Part shown: positions 20,042 through 29,876 of the stretch, piece after piece
Position numbering within the stretch: position 1 is the stretch's first letter
Layout of the letters: each line of letters opens with the position of its first letter
From: an uncultured Burkholderiales bacterium
Lineage (GTDB): Bacteria; Pseudomonadota; Gammaproteobacteria; Burkholderiales; Burkholderiaceae_C
Direction of reading: 5' to 3'
Assembly (NCBI GenBank): GCA_945952065.1
Contig: CAMFGY010000006.1
Span: 62,001 to 126,000 of the forward strand
Length of the DNA: 64,000 nt
Made by a program: the position numbers and the translations under genes
The notes under the pieces: generated by a model
What the model was told of the DNA's origin: nothing
The model's input: only the letters and a program-made list of their open reading frames with translations
The model's database searches: none

Positions 20042-22138
20042 ATGGAATTTGGAGTTTTGAATCTTGCATGGTTGGGTGATTGCCTTGCGTTGGCGCTGTA
20101 TACGGCTTTCGCCCTGTATTTTGGTTACAGGGTTTGGTGGGTACGATCCTCGCCCGCCAATGGCTTGTCCTATGTTTTTGCCGCGGCGCTGATTGCCAGT
20201 GCCGCCTGGGCGGGTTTGGGCGTTGCTGCGGGCATGCGGTGGCTTGCCTCTGGCACTTTGGCCTGGATGATTCCGGCGGCAGATTTACTGCGCTACGCCT
20301 TGTGGTTCGGCTTCATATTGCTGCTGCTGCGTCCTGATCAGCAGCAGGTAAAAGCCCCGGTGGCTCCCCCCCGATTTGCGGATATGGCTTATGTGTCGCT
20401 GGGAAGCGCGCTGTTGATGCTTGTGCTTCGTGCCACCCAGTCGGAAATGGGGACCGACTTGCTCCGACCCTCGGCCTTCACGGCACTCGGACTGGCCATC
20501 GTGGGCTTGATCTTGGTCGAGCAGTTGCTCAGGAACTCAAGCTCGGACACACGTTGGAACGCCAAGCCCGTCTGCCTTGGTTTGGGCGCTTTGTTCGCCT
20601 TCGATCTGTTTGTTTTTTCGCAAGCCGCTTTGTTCCGCGAATTTGATGGCGATGCACTTAGCGTGCGTTCTCTGGCTCATTGTTCCGCGCTTCCTTTGTT
20701 GTTTTTGGCTTCCCGCCGCCGAGCCGACTGGCTTGAAAAACTCCACGTCTCGCGCGCAGCGGTGTTCCATTCGGCGACTTTGCTGCTGGTGGGTTTGTAT
20801 CTCCTCTTGGTTTCAGCCATTGGCTACTACGTTCGATACACGGGCGGGCAATGGGGCCGGGCATTGCAACTCGCCTTGGTGTTTGTTGCACTCCTTGGTT
20901 TAGCGATTCTGGTTTTGTCTGGCGCATTGCGCTCGCAACTGAAGGTCTATATCGGCAAGAATTTTTTCAGCTACCGCTACGATTACCGGGAGGAGTGGCT
21001 TCGATTCACGGCAACTCTGTCCTCGAGCGATTCGCCTCAACTGATGGGTGAAACGGTGATTCGCGCATTGGCCAATTTGGTTGAAAGCCCGTCAGGGGCT
21101 TTGTGGTTGCAGCAAGGCGAGGCAGAAGAGTTCAGTCAAACCGCACGTTGGAATTCCCCCTTCGTAGACGAGCGTGTTGCCACCGGCTCCGAGTTTTCTC
21201 AATTTCTGTTGACGCGAGCCTGGATTGTTGACGTGGACCGACTCCGCCATGGAGCCACCGAGTATGAAGGACTGCGTGCCCCGGAGTGGTTGTTGGCCGA
21301 TGCTCGCTACTGCTGGTTGGTGCCTTTGATGTTTGGGGAAAAGCTGCTCGGCTTTGTCCTCTTGGGGCAACCGAGGGCGACGCTTGAATTGGATTGGGAG
21401 GTGCGTGATTTGCTGAAGACGGCGAGTCGGCAGGCTTCCAGCTATCTGGCTCAAATGCAGGCGACAGAAGCCCTGCTGGAGTCGAAAAAATTCGACGCTT
21501 TCAATCGAATGTCGGCCTTTGTGGTCCACGATCTGAAAAACATCGTGACGCAGCTCTCATTGATGATGAAGAATGCCAAGCGTTTGAAAGATAACCCTGA
21601 ATTTCAGCAGGATATGCTCGATACTGTTGAGAATTCTCTGGAAAAGATGCGACAGCTCATGCTGCAACTGCGCGAGGGTGAAAAGCCTCATGGAGTCTCC
21701 AGCGGCGTTGACCTGGAGGCGATTGTCAAAAGGTTGGCGGCTGCTGCTTCAAGCAAGGGGCGGACACTGGCGCTGGAAATTGACTCCAAGGTCAGTACTC
21801 GCGGACATGAAGAGCGTGTGGAGCGAGTACTGGGTCATGTCGTGCAAAACGCTTTCGATGCTTCGAATCACGACGATGCTGTGGTGTTGAAGCTGGACCA
21901 ACTTGGCAGCTCGGCTCGGGTGGTGATAGCAGATCAGGGATGTGGCATGACGGATGAGTTCATTCGCCAGAAACTGTTCAGGCCCTTTCAAACAACAAAG
22001 CAGGCGGGAATGGGGATTGGTGCTTATGAAAGTTACCAGTACTTGAAAGAGCTTGGGGGAAATATCAAGGTTGAAAGCCAACCCAATATAGGTACCACCG
22101 TGACCATATTGTTGCCTCTTTTCCATGCGATGAACTGA
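20042..22138 (+). CDS. prsK: XrtA/PEP-CTERM system histidine kinase PrsK
   Basis: Multi-TM N-terminus, GAF-like region, HATPase (DQGCGMTDEFIRQKLFRPFQTTKQAGMGIGAYES); next to prsR; ORF can extend to 20018. Confidence 0.9.
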   Translation: MEFGVLNLAWLGDCLALALYTAFALYFGYRVWWVRSSPANGLSYVFAAALIASAAWAGLGVAAGMRWLASGTLAWMIPAADLLRYALWFGFILLLLRPDQQQVKAPVAPPRFADMAYVSLGSALLMLVLRATQSEMGTDLLRPSAFTALGLAIVGLILVEQLLRNSSSDTRWNAKPVCLGLGALFAFDLFVFSQAALFREFDGDALSVRSLAHCSALPLLFLASRRRADWLEKLHVSRAAVFHSATLLLVGLYLLLVSAIGYYVRYTGGQWGRALQLALVFVALLGLAILVLSGALRSQLKVYIGKNFFSYRYDYREEWLRFTATLSSSDSPQLMGETVIRALANLVESPSGALWLQQGEAEEFSQTARWNSPFVDERVATGSEFSQFLLTRAWIVDVDRLRHGATEYEGLRAPEWLLADARYCWLVPLMFGEKLLGFVLLGQPRATLELDWEVRDLLKTASRQASSYLAQMQATEALLESKKFDAFNRMSAFVVHDLKNIVTQLSLMMKNAKRLKDNPEFQQDMLDTVENSLEKMRQLMLQLREGEKPHGVSSGVDLEAIVKRLAAAASSKGRTLALEIDSKVSTRGHEERVERVLGHVVQNAFDASNHDDAVVLKLDQLGSSARVVIADQGCGMTDEFIRQKLFRPFQTTKQAGMGIGAYESYQYLKELGGNIKVESQPNIGTTVTILLPLFHAMN

Positions 22139-22147
22139 TAAATATAA

Positions 22148-23533
22148 ATGGCGATCTCAAACAATGAAAAGCCGCAGGATCAGCGGCAAATGATGCTGAT
22201 TGTTGAGGACGATCTGGCGCTTCAGAAGCAGTTGAAGTGGTCTTTGGATCGATTTGATTCCGTCCTTGCCGAAGATGTCAGCAGCGCCGTACAGCAGTTT
22301 CGCAAGCACAATCCGGTTGTGGTCACCATGGATTTAGGCCTTCCACCGGACCAAGATTCGGTCACGGAAGGTTTCAAGTGTTTGGAGAAATTGCTGGAGT
22401 TGAATCCGGCAGCAAAAGTCATTGTGCTGACCGGCCAAAATGACCATGAGAATGCCCTGCGTGCTATTCAAATGGGTGCGTATGATTTTCTGGCCAAGCC
22501 AGTGGATCCCGACTTACTCGCCTTGACGGTGGAACGGGCATTCCGTTTGTACGAGTTGCAGGAAGAGAATCAGCGCCTTTTGAACGCCAATCGTCAAGAT
22601 GCGCTGGGCGGTTTGATCACGCGAGACATGGGCATGCAAAAGATCTGCAGAACCATCGAGCGTGTTGCAAGCAGCGATTTGACGGTGTTGCTGCTGGGGG
22701 AGAGCGGCACCGGCAAAGAGGTTTTGGCGCAGGGCTTGCACACGGCCTCCAAGCGAAAGGGACGTTTTGTTGCGATCAACTGCGCGGCGATTCCGGAAAA
22801 CTTGCTCGAAAGCGAATTGTTCGGCTACGAAAAAGGGGCTTTTACAGGCGCCTCAAAGACGACTGTTGGTCGTCTGGAAGTGGCCGATGGCGGCACCTTG
22901 ATGCTCGATGAAATCGGTGATTTGCCCTTGCCATTGCAAGCAAAATTGCTTCGTTTTTTGCAGGAACGGGTGATTGAGAGAGTTGGTGGGCGGCAAGAGA
23001 TACCGGTCGACGTTCGCGTCGTTGGGGCAACGCACCGCGATCTGCAGGAGCAAATTGCTGCGGGGGGCTTCCGAGAGGATTTGTATTTCCGATTGGCTGA
23101 AATCGTGATCGATATCCCGCCATTGCGTGACCGTGTGGGTGATCCTGTGCTGCTTGCGAATGCGTTCGTCAAACAACTGGCCAGTGAGCAAAGGCGGCGT
23201 CCCCTGGGCTTCAGCCCAGACGCCTTGCGGGCGCTGGAAGCTTACAACTGGCCGGGCAATGTGCGAGAACTGCAAAATCGCATCAAGCGGGCCTTCATCA
23301 TGGCAGATGGCGAGCGATTGACCAGCAGCGATCTGGGTCTCGCTGATCCCAGCCGTGCGACTGAGGTTGACGAAGAAGTTTTGGACTTGCGTGTGGTTCG
23401 TGAACGTGCAGAGCGACAAGCCGTATTGACGGCCATGTCGCGTGCTGATGGCAATGTTGCCAAAGCGGCGGAATTGCTGGGTGTCAGTCGACCCACTTTG
23501 TATGATTTGATGAACAAATTGGAAATTAAATGA
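22148..23533 (+). CDS. prsR: PEP-CTERM-box response regulator transcription factor PrsR (NtrC-type sigma-54 activator)
   Basis: Receiver domain, Walker A GESGTGKE, sigma-54 contact motif GAFTGA, C-terminal Fis-type HTH. Confidence 0.94.
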   Translation: MAISNNEKPQDQRQMMLIVEDDLALQKQLKWSLDRFDSVLAEDVSSAVQQFRKHNPVVVTMDLGLPPDQDSVTEGFKCLEKLLELNPAAKVIVLTGQNDHENALRAIQMGAYDFLAKPVDPDLLALTVERAFRLYELQEENQRLLNANRQDALGGLITRDMGMQKICRTIERVASSDLTVLLLGESGTGKEVLAQGLHTASKRKGRFVAINCAAIPENLLESELFGYEKGAFTGASKTTVGRLEVADGGTLMLDEIGDLPLPLQAKLLRFLQERVIERVGGRQEIPVDVRVVGATHRDLQEQIAAGGFREDLYFRLAEIVIDIPPLRDRVGDPVLLANAFVKQLASEQRRRPLGFSPDALRALEAYNWPGNVRELQNRIKRAFIMADGERLTSSDLGLADPSRATEVDEEVLDLRVVRERAERQAVLTAMSRADGNVAKAAELLGVSRPTLYDLMNKLEIK

Positions 23534-26334
23534 CTCAAGGTGTATTGCGCTCCGCCAGCTCGCCATTTCCAGTGGCCAAGTTTTCGTCTCTTGTTTTGGC
23601 AATTGGCACAAGCGTGCTGCTGAGTGCTTGTTTTGGAGGGAGTGCCGGGGACCTGGTCGTTTCAGCACGCAAGCATGTGCAGGCGAACGATAAGAAAGCG
23701 GCGCTTATCGAATTGAAAAGCGCTTTGCAAAAAAGTCCGGGATTGGCTGAGGCCCGGTTTTTGTTGGGCGAGTTGCTGTTCGATAGCGGTGACTATGTGG
23801 GCGCAGTGGTCGAATTGCAAAAGGCCCAAGAACTTGGCTACGCGCCTGAGCAGGTTCTGCCACTGCTTGCAAAAGCGATGTATGCCAAAGGCCCTCCAGA
23901 AAAGGTGATTGAGCAGTTTTCCTCAGTCAAATTGAGTGAAGCTGCCGCGCAAGCTGAAATCCTGTCGATTGTGGCCGCCGCTCAATTGTCGGCTGGGCAC
24001 ACAGCTGATGCGAAGAAAAACGTGGAGGCGGCGTTGAGCGCTGACGCCAAGTCGTCAGCAGCCCAACTGGCGCAAGTCAGATTGCTGGCCAGCTCAAAAG
24101 ACTTTGAAGGCGCCTCGAAATTGCTGACGGAAGTGCTGAAGAGCCAACCCAATGACAGCGAGGCCCATCGCCTCAGAGGTGATTTGTTCTTGCTTGCGGG
24201 CCAGCGTCAGGAGGCCGCAGAAGCCTATAAGGCGGCCATCAAGTTCAATCGGCGGAATTATGGCGCTCACACCGCAATTTTGAATCTCTATTTGCAAGAA
24301 AAAGACCTGAAGGCGGCGGATAAGCAATTGGCGGAATTCAAAGCCGCGGAACCCTCGAGGCCTGATGTCAAATGGTTTGGTGCCTTGCTGGCCGTGGAAC
24401 GAGAGGATTTCAAGTCGGCTGGAGAATTGTCTCAGCAATTGTTGAAAATTGCGCCAGATAATCCTCAGGTCCTGCATCTAGGTGGCATCATTGATTTAAA
24501 GGCTGGCGCTTTTGTCCGTGCCGAAGCTAAATTGGGTCGCGCTGTACAAATGATGCCTGAGAACGTTCAGGTACGTTTGGCTTTGGCCCAAACTTACCTG
24601 AATATGGGAGATCCCGCCAAGGCTTTGAAGGCGCTTTCGCCATTATCGAATAATGGCAAGCCCAATTGGGAGGCGGCCGTGCTGATCGCCCAGGCTCATA
24701 TGATGCAAGGGGATTTGGCAAAGGCTGAAGCTTTTTATGAGATTGCTGCGAATCTCAACTCCACCGATTTCAATAGCCGAACTGCTTTGGCCTTGGCCCA
24801 ATTTGATAAAGGGCGTGCAGAGCAAGGTCTGAGTAAACTCAGTGCTTTGACATTGAGTGAATCAGGCGTAACCAGTGATCTCGCATTGATCGGCGTTTAT
24901 CTGCGCAAGAAAGATTACGATGCCGCGCTGCTTGCCGTTGAGCAAATGAAAAAAAAGCAGCCCAATTCGCCGATTGTGAGCAATTTGCGCGGGCAGATTG
25001 AGTTGCAACGGGGGCAAAACGATGCCGCAAGACAGGCTTTTGAAGCGACGCTGAAGATTGACCCGGGTTTTGTGCCCTCGGTGTTGGCTTTGGCAAGCCT
25101 GGACGAACAAAGTGGTAAAGCTGCTTTGGCGCAAACGCGGCTCGAAAAGTTTGTTGAAGCAAACCCTCAAAATGTGCGCGTCGCCATGGCCTTGAGTGTA
25201 CTGCGGGCCAAATTGGGGGCGGGCAAGGATGAACTGGTCGCTTTGCTGCAGAAAACGATCAAGAATAACGCCGCTTCGGTGGCGCCGCGCCTCGCTTTGG
25301 TTGACTTGTACTTGCAGGCCGACGAGCCTAAGCAGGCTTTGGCCAGTGCGCAGCAAGGTTTGGCTCAGATTCCTGACAATGCAGAGTTGTTGGATGCACT
25401 TGGCAAATCGCAATTCAAACTCGGCGAGTTGAATCAAGCCATATCCACCTACAACAAAATGGCGGTGCTTCAACCAGGCCAGCCAGAGCCGCATTTCCGT
25501 CTGGCGCAGATTCATTTAGAGCGGAAAGACCAAGCAGCAGCAGCCCAGAGCTTGAGAAAAGCGCTGTCCGTCAAAGGGGACTACCTGCCGGCTTTGCGGG
25601 GTTTGATTGGGCTGGAACTGGCGATGGGCAAGAAGTCAGAGGCCTTGGCGCTTGCGAAGTCGGTACAGAAGAGCCGCCCTGCCGAGTCGTTGGGTTATGC
25701 ATTTGAAGGTGATATCGCTGCAACGCAAAAAGACTGGCCCGGCGCAGCAAGGGCTTATCGCTCGGGTCTCGATCGGCAAAATTCCACCGAGCTGGCAATC
25801 AAGCTTCATAAAGCTTTGCAAGCCAGTGGTGGTGTCACCGATGCGGATAAATTTAGCCAACAGTGGATCGGCAAGTATCCAAAAGATGGTGTGTTTAGAA
25901 CCTATTTGGGTGACAGGGCCGTTCTCAAGGAAGATTGGGACTCTGCATTGCTGCACTATCAAAGCCTGTTGGCCATGAGTCCGGAAAGTCCTTCGATTCT
26001 CAACAATCTTGCCTTGATTCAAAATCGTAAGAAGAAGGGCTCGGGCTTGGATTTGGCTTTGAAAGCGACCCAGCTGGATCCGGGTAATGCATCCTACAAG
26101 GATTCATTGGCCGAGATTTACTTTGACAATGGCAATGTGGCGAAGGCAATTGAGACCCAAAGTGCGGCCTTGGCTGCGGCGCCAGATCGCCCCTGGTATC
26201 GCTTGCATTTAGCCAAGTACTATCTTGCGGCGGGGGATCGTGCGAAAGCCTCACAAGAATTGGCAAGCTTGGCGGCTTTGGGGGATAAATTCTCTGGCCA
26301 AGCAGAAGTAAAGGCGTTGCAAGCTAAATTGTAA
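23530..26334 (+). CDS. prsT: XrtA/PEP-CTERM system TPR-repeat lipoprotein PrsT
   Basis: Lipobox LLSAC, about 900 aa of TPR repeats, start overlaps prsR stop. Confidence 0.92.
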   Translation: MTQGVLRSASSPFPVAKFSSLVLAIGTSVLLSACFGGSAGDLVVSARKHVQANDKKAALIELKSALQKSPGLAEARFLLGELLFDSGDYVGAVVELQKAQELGYAPEQVLPLLAKAMYAKGPPEKVIEQFSSVKLSEAAAQAEILSIVAAAQLSAGHTADAKKNVEAALSADAKSSAAQLAQVRLLASSKDFEGASKLLTEVLKSQPNDSEAHRLRGDLFLLAGQRQEAAEAYKAAIKFNRRNYGAHTAILNLYLQEKDLKAADKQLAEFKAAEPSRPDVKWFGALLAVEREDFKSAGELSQQLLKIAPDNPQVLHLGGIIDLKAGAFVRAEAKLGRAVQMMPENVQVRLALAQTYLNMGDPAKALKALSPLSNNGKPNWEAAVLIAQAHMMQGDLAKAEAFYEIAANLNSTDFNSRTALALAQFDKGRAEQGLSKLSALTLSESGVTSDLALIGVYLRKKDYDAALLAVEQMKKKQPNSPIVSNLRGQIELQRGQNDAARQAFEATLKIDPGFVPSVLALASLDEQSGKAALAQTRLEKFVEANPQNVRVAMALSVLRAKLGAGKDELVALLQKTIKNNAASVAPRLALVDLYLQADEPKQALASAQQGLAQIPDNAELLDALGKSQFKLGELNQAISTYNKMAVLQPGQPEPHFRLAQIHLERKDQAAAAQSLRKALSVKGDYLPALRGLIGLELAMGKKSEALALAKSVQKSRPAESLGYAFEGDIAATQKDWPGAARAYRSGLDRQNSTELAIKLHKALQASGGVTDADKFSQQWIGKYPKDGVFRTYLGDRAVLKEDWDSALLHYQSLLAMSPESPSILNNLALIQNRKKKGSGLDLALKATQLDPGNASYKDSLAEIYFDNGNVAKAIETQSAALAAAPDRPWYRLHLAKYYLAAGDRAKASQELASLAALGDKFSGQAEVKALQAKL

Positions 26335-26423
26335 AATTTAAGGGCTCGAATATTGTTGTGCTTGGCTGTGTTCATGCGAGTGTCGCGAATAGTTTGCGAG
26401 CTTGATTCAAAGGGGTCTTTGCG

Positions 26424-27722
26424 ATGAAGTCTGTACGCAGGTCGGGGCTCAAAAAGACTTTTCACCAATTGCTGCGGCGCGCACTGAGTGCTTTACCCAG
26501 TACGATTCGGTTTTCGTTCTACCGTTCAATGGTTGATTGTGATCCGGAACCGTCAAGTCGATTGGAATTGAAGATCGCGAATACCAAGTCGGAGTTGGAG
26601 GACTGTTTCCGAATCTTGCATGACGCTTATGTGGCCAGTGGTTTTATGAAGCCAGATCCATCGGGTATGCGTATCACCCCGTATCACGCTTTGCCGACCA
26701 CGACGACGCTGTGTGCAAAATATGATGGCAAAGTCGTTGGCACCATGTCAATGATTCGCGAGGGTGTATTCGGGTTTCCCTTGCAGCGTATCTTTGATCT
26801 GGAAGCTGTGCGGGCGAAGGGTGGGCAGATTGCTGAAATCTCGGCTTTGGCTGTTCATCCTGATATGCGGAAGACGGGTGGTGCAATACTATTTCCGCTG
26901 ATGAAATTTATGCATCAGTATTGCAGTGAGTTTTTTGACACCCGGCATCTGGTTATTGCGGTCAATCCAGACAAAATTGAGTTGTACGAGGCACTTCTAT
27001 TTTTCGAGCGTCTGCAGGAGATGCCTGTTGATAAGTATGATTTTGCCAATGGCGCCCCTGCGGTCGGTGCCACGCTCGATTTGTACCATGCCGCTGAACT
27101 CTTTAAAGTAGGGTATAAGGGTCGCCCGCCGCGCAAAAATATGCACAGATACTTCTTCTTGCAAGGTCTGCCCAATATTCAATTACCGCAACGACGCTAT
27201 CACACGACCAACGATCCGGTCATGACGCCGGAGTTGCTGGATCATTTCTTCAATCGCAAAAGTAAAGTCTTTGAAGAGTTGGATGATCGAAATAAAGCTT
27301 TGCTTTGGCAGATTTACAATATGGCTGAGTATCGTTCGGTGTTGCCGATGCTGGCTGGCAACCCGGTGCTCACACATCCACTGCGGCAACACCAGCGGTA
27401 TTCGATTCGCTGCCCTGGCGTTGTGAAATTGAAAACCAGTGAGTCCGAGTTGGAGCGGGCCTTTGTTTTACACGTGATTGAGGTGTCGCTGGGTGGTTTC
27501 CAGGCCGAATGCAAATTAGAAATTCCGGTCAATGCCAGCGGTTACGCCGAAATTGATCTGGGGCGTTCCGAGAGGTCGATTGTGGCGGTGAAGGTGGTTC
27601 GCCGTAAGGACGTTGACGGCAATCTGTTTTACGGTTTCAAATTGGATGAGCCGGATCCCTGCTGGCGTGATTGCGTTGCAGCCCTCGAGGTGGGGGTCAC
27701 TTCTGGGGATTTATTGCATTGA
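26424..27722 (+). CDS. PEP-CTERM/exosortase-associated N-acyltransferase (FeeM-like N-acyl amino acid synthase) with C-terminal PilZ-like domain
   Basis: FeeM/autoinducer-synthase-like GNAT core (residues about 45-270); C-terminus with RxxxR (RQHQR, 321-325) and ExSxxG (EVSLGG, 353-358). Confidence 0.8.
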   Translation: MKSVRRSGLKKTFHQLLRRALSALPSTIRFSFYRSMVDCDPEPSSRLELKIANTKSELEDCFRILHDAYVASGFMKPDPSGMRITPYHALPTTTTLCAKYDGKVVGTMSMIREGVFGFPLQRIFDLEAVRAKGGQIAEISALAVHPDMRKTGGAILFPLMKFMHQYCSEFFDTRHLVIAVNPDKIELYEALLFFERLQEMPVDKYDFANGAPAVGATLDLYHAAELFKVGYKGRPPRKNMHRYFFLQGLPNIQLPQRRYHTTNDPVMTPELLDHFFNRKSKVFEELDDRNKALLWQIYNMAEYRSVLPMLAGNPVLTHPLRQHQRYSIRCPGVVKLKTSESELERAFVLHVIEVSLGGFQAECKLEIPVNASGYAEIDLGRSERSIVAVKVVRRKDVDGNLFYGFKLDEPDPCWRDCVAALEVGVTSGDLLH

Positions 27723-27784
27723 GCGACTTGTGTCGACATGACAGGTTTTTCTTGAATAGATTGAGTTGTTCGACCAGAAGATTC

Positions 27785-28540
27785 ATGCGCAGGGTTTTTT
27801 TCGCTCTCTGCGCTTGCGTTTGCGTGTCTGCGAGTCGTGCAGATCTGCCTGCGACCATTGCCAAATTGAAACCATCGGTAGTCCTGGTTGGGATTTTTGG
27901 TGCGACAGACAATCCTCGATTTACCTTCAGGGGTACAGGGTTTGCGGTGTCATCTGGGCTTGAGCTCGTGACCAATGCACATGTCTTGCCGGAGACTTTA
28001 CCCACTGGCCCGGAACGCCAGTTGGCGGTGATGACTTGGTCGGGGGCGGGGCAGTGGCTGCATCGCAAGGCCAGTTTGCTCGCACTAGATCGGGCAAGCG
28101 ATCTGGCTTTGTTGCGCATGGAGGGGCCGCCCATCCCGCCCTTGAAAATTTCAGAGGCTCCTGCGCAAGAAGGACAGAGCGTTGCATTCATGGGTTTTCC
28201 AATTGGTGGCGCTTTGGGGTATTCCCATGTCACCCATCGAGGCTTGATTTCTTCAATTGCCGCCTTGGTGCTGCCGCCGCCGACCTCTCAGTTTTTGACC
28301 GAAAAATCCGTGGCTCAGTTGCGACGCGGCAATTTTCAAATCTATCAGCTCGATGCGACGGCTTATCCCGGCAACAGCGGGGGGCCGGTGTTTGACCCTG
28401 AAACCGGCGAATTGCTCGCCGTGATCAACAGCGTTTTGATCAAGGGCGCACGTGAAACGGCCCTGACACACCCGAGTGGCATCAGTTATGCCATTCCTGC
28501 TGCACAAGTGTCCGCCCTGTTGCAAGACAACAAGCGCTGA
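27785..28540 (+). CDS. trypsin-like (S1C) secreted serine protease
   Basis: Signal peptide MRRVFFALCACVCVSASRA; catalytic motifs NAHV (His), ASDLALLRM (Asp), GNSGGPVFD (Ser). Confidence 0.88.
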   Translation: MRRVFFALCACVCVSASRADLPATIAKLKPSVVLVGIFGATDNPRFTFRGTGFAVSSGLELVTNAHVLPETLPTGPERQLAVMTWSGAGQWLHRKASLLALDRASDLALLRMEGPPIPPLKISEAPAQEGQSVAFMGFPIGGALGYSHVTHRGLISSIAALVLPPPTSQFLTEKSVAQLRRGNFQIYQLDATAYPGNSGGPVFDPETGELLAVINSVLIKGARETALTHPSGISYAIPAAQVSALLQDNKR

Positions 28541-28607
28541 ACTTCATAGCGGGCTGCTTTAGGGGATACTGGCCCCAAGAAAAGCAAAACAGTTGGAGTG
28601 TGCCCTT

Positions 28608-29759
28608 ATGTCCGCAGATGCTTTGTCAATTTGCATGCTGTCAGATGATTTTTTGCCCGGAGCAACCGGCGTGGGAAGTCATTTGCAAGTGGTCTGTCGA
28701 CGTTTGCAGGCACTGGGACATCGGGTCTCCATCATCACCACACGCCGCCCCTCTGAGCCTGAGTTTGAAGAATGGCATGGAGTGCGGGTGTACCGCGTCA
28801 AAACGGTCAAGGCTTTCGGCTTCTATCAAGCCATCCCTTCGGTCCAGACGCTTGAAAGCTTGTTGGACGATATTCAGCCCGATCTGGTTCACTTTCATTA
28901 CCTGGGTTGGATGCTGTTGCGCACACTGCCGCTGTGTGCTCGTCGTTCATTGCCGGTGGTGTACACCTATCACATGACCGAAGACCATCTGACCCAACCG
29001 CTGCCTATGCGGCCGTTTCGGCGTTTGATCGTGCGCAAGATTGTCGAAATATGCAATTCTGTGGATTTGGTGATTTCTGTTTCAGACAATTTGGCGGCAA
29101 CGCTGCCGGGTAAGGGCATCCATACACCGGTGCGCTTCATCAGCAATCCCGTGGATTTTGTGGCCGCTGATGAGGTGGAGCCCCAAGACAGAAGCGCGGG
29201 CTTTGCTGTGATGTTTGCGGGACGGCTGAACCCAGAGAAGAACATTCCCTTTTTGCTGCGCGGCTTTGCGCTGCTGCGTCAACGCGTTCCCGATGCGCAA
29301 CTATGGCTTGCGGGCTCAGGTGCGGACAAAGAGTCATTGCAACGTCAATGTGACTCCCTTGGATTAGGCGATTCAGTCCGATTCTTGGGTTTTCTGGGTC
29401 ATTCGGATTTGGCTCGGTATTACAAGGCCTGTGATGTCTTTGTGTTGCCTTCTTGGGTCGAAACCCAGGGTTTGGTGGCGATGGAGGCCATGTGGTTTGG
29501 CAAAGCTGTGATCGTGGCGGACTCGGTGGTTTCTGCGACCGAATTGGTTGAGCATGGCTTGAATGGCTACGTCGTGCGCGCCGATCAAGACCAAGAATTG
29601 GCAGAGCGGCTCATTTTCTTGTCCAGCGACCCTCAGTTGCGCGCCCAGATGGGGGCGGCAGGGCAGCGCCGATCTGAGCGCTTTGAAGCGGGACGAGTGA
29701 TGGAGGCCTTGGTGGACGCCTACCGCCAAGTACTGAGTCGGTCGCGGGCCCTCAAGTAG
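28608..29759 (+). CDS. glycosyltransferase family 4 protein
   Basis: GT4/GT-B signatures: GVGSHLQVVCRRLQALGH, VMFAGRLNPEKNIPFLLRGF, SWVETQGLVAMEAMWFGKAVI. Confidence 0.92.
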   Translation: MSADALSICMLSDDFLPGATGVGSHLQVVCRRLQALGHRVSIITTRRPSEPEFEEWHGVRVYRVKTVKAFGFYQAIPSVQTLESLLDDIQPDLVHFHYLGWMLLRTLPLCARRSLPVVYTYHMTEDHLTQPLPMRPFRRLIVRKIVEICNSVDLVISVSDNLAATLPGKGIHTPVRFISNPVDFVAADEVEPQDRSAGFAVMFAGRLNPEKNIPFLLRGFALLRQRVPDAQLWLAGSGADKESLQRQCDSLGLGDSVRFLGFLGHSDLARYYKACDVFVLPSWVETQGLVAMEAMWFGKAVIVADSVVSATELVEHGLNGYVVRADQDQELAERLIFLSSDPQLRAQMGAAGQRRSERFEAGRVMEALVDAYRQVLSRSRALK

Positions 29760-29859
29760 GCTTGAGTCGTGTCGGTTTTCTTTACAGTTGCACGCGCTGC
29801 CCTCGATGATTTTGCGTTGATGATTGCTAAGTTGTTGATTCGTAATGAAATAAAAAACT

Positions 29860-29876
29860 TGGCACGGCAACTGCTT
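29860..29876 (+). promoter_or_regulatory. sigma-54 (-24/-12) promoter
   Basis: TGGCACG-GCAA-CTGCT: GG and GC dinucleotides separated by exactly 10 nt; about 73 nt upstream of the PEP-CTERM gene ATG. Confidence 0.82.

Noticed and set aside
28562-28607. Possible sigma-54 site (TGGCCCCAAGAAAAGC) upstream of the GT4 gene at 28608
   Set aside because: GG to GC spacing is 11 nt rather than the required 10 and the rest of the consensus is poor
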